A stretch of 64,000 nt of DNA from Antarcticibacterium flavum (lineage in GTDB: Bacteria > Bacteroidota > Bacteroidia > Flavobacteriales > Flavobacteriaceae), in contig NZ_CP040812.1 in NCBI RefSeq assembly GCF_006159205.1, positions 3,410,001 through 3,474,000 of the forward strand. The letters are read 5' to 3'. Numbering within the stretch: the stretch's first letter is position 1; the number at the start of each line of letters is the position of its first letter. Below the pieces are notes generated by a model, which saw only the letters and a program-made list of their open reading frames with translations, was not told the origin of the DNA and did no database searches. Made by a program: the position numbers and the translations under genes. Shown here piece by piece: positions 62,213-64,000 of this stretch.

Positions 62213-64000
62213 TTATTTCCCTTTAGCACGGGAGGGAGAAAGCTTAAATTCACGCGCCTCTCCCACCTGGAAAGTGTGCAGGGTATCAATGACCCCAATC
62301 TTCACTTCATTGCTCCAGCCTTCTTCAAAGGAGATCTTTAGTTTCTTTTTGTCAACAGAGATATATATCCAGTGGTTCCGGTAATTAACCCGCATGGAAA
62401 TGGCTTTTATATTTGGAGGTATTCTCGGGTTAATCCATAATGCATGGTCCCCTACCTCCAGGCCTGCAAAATTACGCTGTATAAGATCCAGGGAACCTGC
62501 CATGGCACCAAGATGAATACCTTCCGGCGTGGTACCACCCTGGATGTCCTCAAAATCACTAACTATTAACTTCTCAAAATTTTCCCAGGACATCTCCTCA
62601 TCAAATTTTGAAAGTATCCAGGAAAAAACCAGCCTGCTTAGAGTTGACCCATGGGAAGTACGCTCCTTATAATACTGCACATTATTTTTTATTTGCTCTT
62701 CTGTAAATTTTATTCCCAGCTTTTTAAAGATGGCCTGCAGCTCATCCCTGGAAAAGAGGTAAAATAGCATTAGTACATCTGCCTGCTTGCTTGCTTTATA
62801 CTTATTTACGGTGTCACCTTCTTTTTCGAGGATCCTGTCCAGGCGTTGTATATCATTATACTTATTACGGTATTCTTCCCATGGGAATTCCTGTAGACCT
62901 TCATAACCATCAAACTGGCTAATTATCCCCTCCTCCAGGAATGGTACATACATTTTTTCACTTATTTCCTTCCATAAAGTGAGTTCATCATTACCTATGG
63001 TAAGATTCCCCAGTAACTCCCTTTTCCTGCTTTTTTTTATAAGTTCAAGGATCTCCAGGGCTTTTTGCAGTACCCAGGCAGCCATTACATTGGTGTAGGC
63101 ATTATTATTTAAGCCTTGTTCTGAAGAACCGGGGAGGGTGGTATGATATTCATCCGGGCCTACAACTTTATGTATCTCATACCGGTTTTCTTTTTTATTA
63201 AAGGTGGTCTTACTCGCCCAGAATTTTGCAATATTCAGGAACATCTCTGCCCCAAAGTGGGATAGGAACAACTTATCATCTGTAGCTATAAAATAATTCC
63301 AAATATTATATGCTATGGCAGAATTCACATGCCGTTGCAGGTGGGTGTTATCCGGGATCCAGTTGCCACTCTCGGGATTAAGGTGCAGGATCTGGCTTTC
63401 TTCCCTCCCGTTACTCCCGCTTTGCCAGGGGAACATTGCGCCCCTGTAGCCTTCTTTTTTGGCTGCATGTCTGGCTTCCTCGAGACGGTAATATCTATAC
63501 ATTAATAAGCTCCTGGTAACCTCCGGAAGGCGCAGGTTCAAAAATGGGAATATATAAAGTTCATCCCAAAATATGTGACCCCGGTAAGCTTCCCCATGCA
63601 GCCCCCGGGAAGGCACCCCTACATCCAGGCCAATTGTATTGAGGGAAATTGTCTGGAAATTGTGGAAGATATGTAACCGGGTTAATTGCTGAATTTTTTT
63701 ATTGCCAATCACCCCAATATCCCCTCTGTGCCACAGGAATTTATAGGCATCTATGTGGTCCTTCAACATTTGCTGGAAGTTACCTGCCCTGCTTATATTT
63801 TGGCAGGCGTCCTGGCTTGGCTCACTAACTGCACGGTCTCTGCTGGTATGGATGGCTACAATTTTTTCTATGTTGTACTTTTCTCCTTCCTCTGCTTTAA
63901 AGCTTATAAGTTGTTCTATATACCCCTCCTTTTGGTTGGCTTCAAATTCACTTCTTATCTCCTTTCCCTTGTGGAATAACCTTGTTCTTGCAGCCTGCGC
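62213..64000 (-). CDS. GH65 glycoside phosphorylase (partial, 5' end outside the window)
   Basis: The frame stays open to the right edge, so the N-terminal beta-sandwich is only partly seen (about 595 residues visible; family ~760). The (alpha/alpha)6 domain shows GEAYRGHIFWDELYIFPFLN, AMFPWQSGSNGREE, the catalytic acid Glu in KVVGPDEYHTTLPGSSEQGL, and the phosphate-binding ERTSHGSTLSRLVFSW. It phosphorolyses an alpha-linked disaccharide such as maltose, trehalose, kojibiose or nigerose; which one cannot be told. In bacteria it usually pairs with a beta-phosphoglucomutase gene, which would be outside this window. Confidence 0.92.
   Translation of the reverse strand, partial: AQAARTRLFHKGKEIRSEFEANQKEGYIEQLISFKAEEGEKYNIEKIVAIHTSRDRAVSEPSQDACQNISRAGNFQQMLKDHIDAYKFLWHRGDIGVIGNKKIQQLTRLHIFHNFQTISLNTIGLDVGVPSRGLHGEAYRGHIFWDELYIFPFLNLRLPEVTRSLLMYRYYRLEEARHAAKKEGYRGAMFPWQSGSNGREESQILHLNPESGNWIPDNTHLQRHVNSAIAYNIWNYFIATDDKLFLSHFGAEMFLNIAKFWASKTTFNKKENRYEIHKVVGPDEYHTTLPGSSEQGLNNNAYTNVMAAWVLQKALEILELIKKSRKRELLGNLTIGNDELTLWKEISEKMYVPFLEEGIISQFDGYEGLQEFPWEEYRNKYNDIQRLDRILEKEGDTVNKYKASKQADVLMLFYLFSRDELQAIFKKLGIKFTEEQIKNNVQYYKERTSHGSTLSRLVFSWILSKFDEEMSWENFEKLIVSDFEDIQGGTTPEGIHLGAMAGSLDLIQRNFAGLEVGDHALWINPRIPPNIKAISMRVNYRNHWIYISVDKKKLKISFEEGWSNEVKIGVIDTLHTFQVGEAREFKLSPSRAKGK

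Noticed and set aside
63686..63979. A 97-codon open frame on the + strand at the right edge
   Set aside because: The opposite strand carries the uninterrupted GH65 frame to the window edge.

Overview
The window looks like chromosomal DNA of a marine-type Flavobacteriaceae bacterium (Bacteroidota), of the Gramella/Salegentibacter/Zunongwangia kind. This rests on the protein families (TonB-dependent receptor with a carboxypeptidase-regulatory-like domain, PUR/DUF3276 protein, ~310-residue NusB, cyclophilin-FKBP fusion, DUF1573 lipoprotein, leucine dehydrogenase), on promoter-like TAnnTTTG boxes, and on AT-rich glycan genes with TTG starts. The genus is an inference; no rRNA gene is present.

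From 1 to 20.7 kb every gene is on the + strand, mostly with 1-4 bp overlaps, forming a surface-polysaccharide (O-antigen/capsule/EPS) locus. It holds about ten glycosyltransferases (GT2 and GT-B types), four SAM-dependent methyltransferases, a membrane-anchored beta-propeller-like protein, a Wzy/O-antigen-ligase-type membrane protein, a tandem duplicated GT-B pair, and a WcaJ/WbaP-type initiating sugar-phosphate transferase at the end. No Wzx flippase is visible, so the locus continues to the left. Base composition changes abruptly near 17.23 kb: an AT-rich variable block precedes a GC-richer block.

From 20.7 to 32.6 kb lies a gene-poor, repeat-rich accessory region. It holds at least three toxin-antitoxin modules or remnants (PIN, frameshifted ParE, intact ParDE), two orphan antitoxin-like genes, lnt, an IS110-family element with a possible bridge RNA in its left flank, and long near-identical direct repeats next to the TA genes.

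From 32.6 to 64 kb are ordinary housekeeping genes: pssA, lptB, a frameshifted carboxymuconolactone-decarboxylase-like gene, tatC, kdsD/kpsF, recQ, a cyclophilin-FKBP fusion, peroxiredoxins, a TonB receptor, an M14 peptidase, a PUR protein, an ABC exporter half, leucine dehydrogenase, nusB, yajC, an MscS channel, a Kazal-domain lipoprotein and a GH65 glycoside phosphorylase that runs off the right edge. A complete IS4-family element with perfect terminal repeats and a 10-bp target duplication sits at 45.2-46.6 kb.

The most striking unexplained signal is in the gaps between genes. They are filled with many unrelated short tandem repeat 'words' (CTACAAC, AAACGGT, AACGACT, CTCCTAA, TCTAGAG, CTCTCCA, CTTGATT, CCAAACA, AAGAAAC, ATTGAGA), all with a period of 7 bp, including a perfect 19-copy CTACAAC array. 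They resemble the heptameric STRR repeats of cyanobacteria. Some supply stop codons or C-terminal tails to neighbouring genes, and one is the IS4 target.
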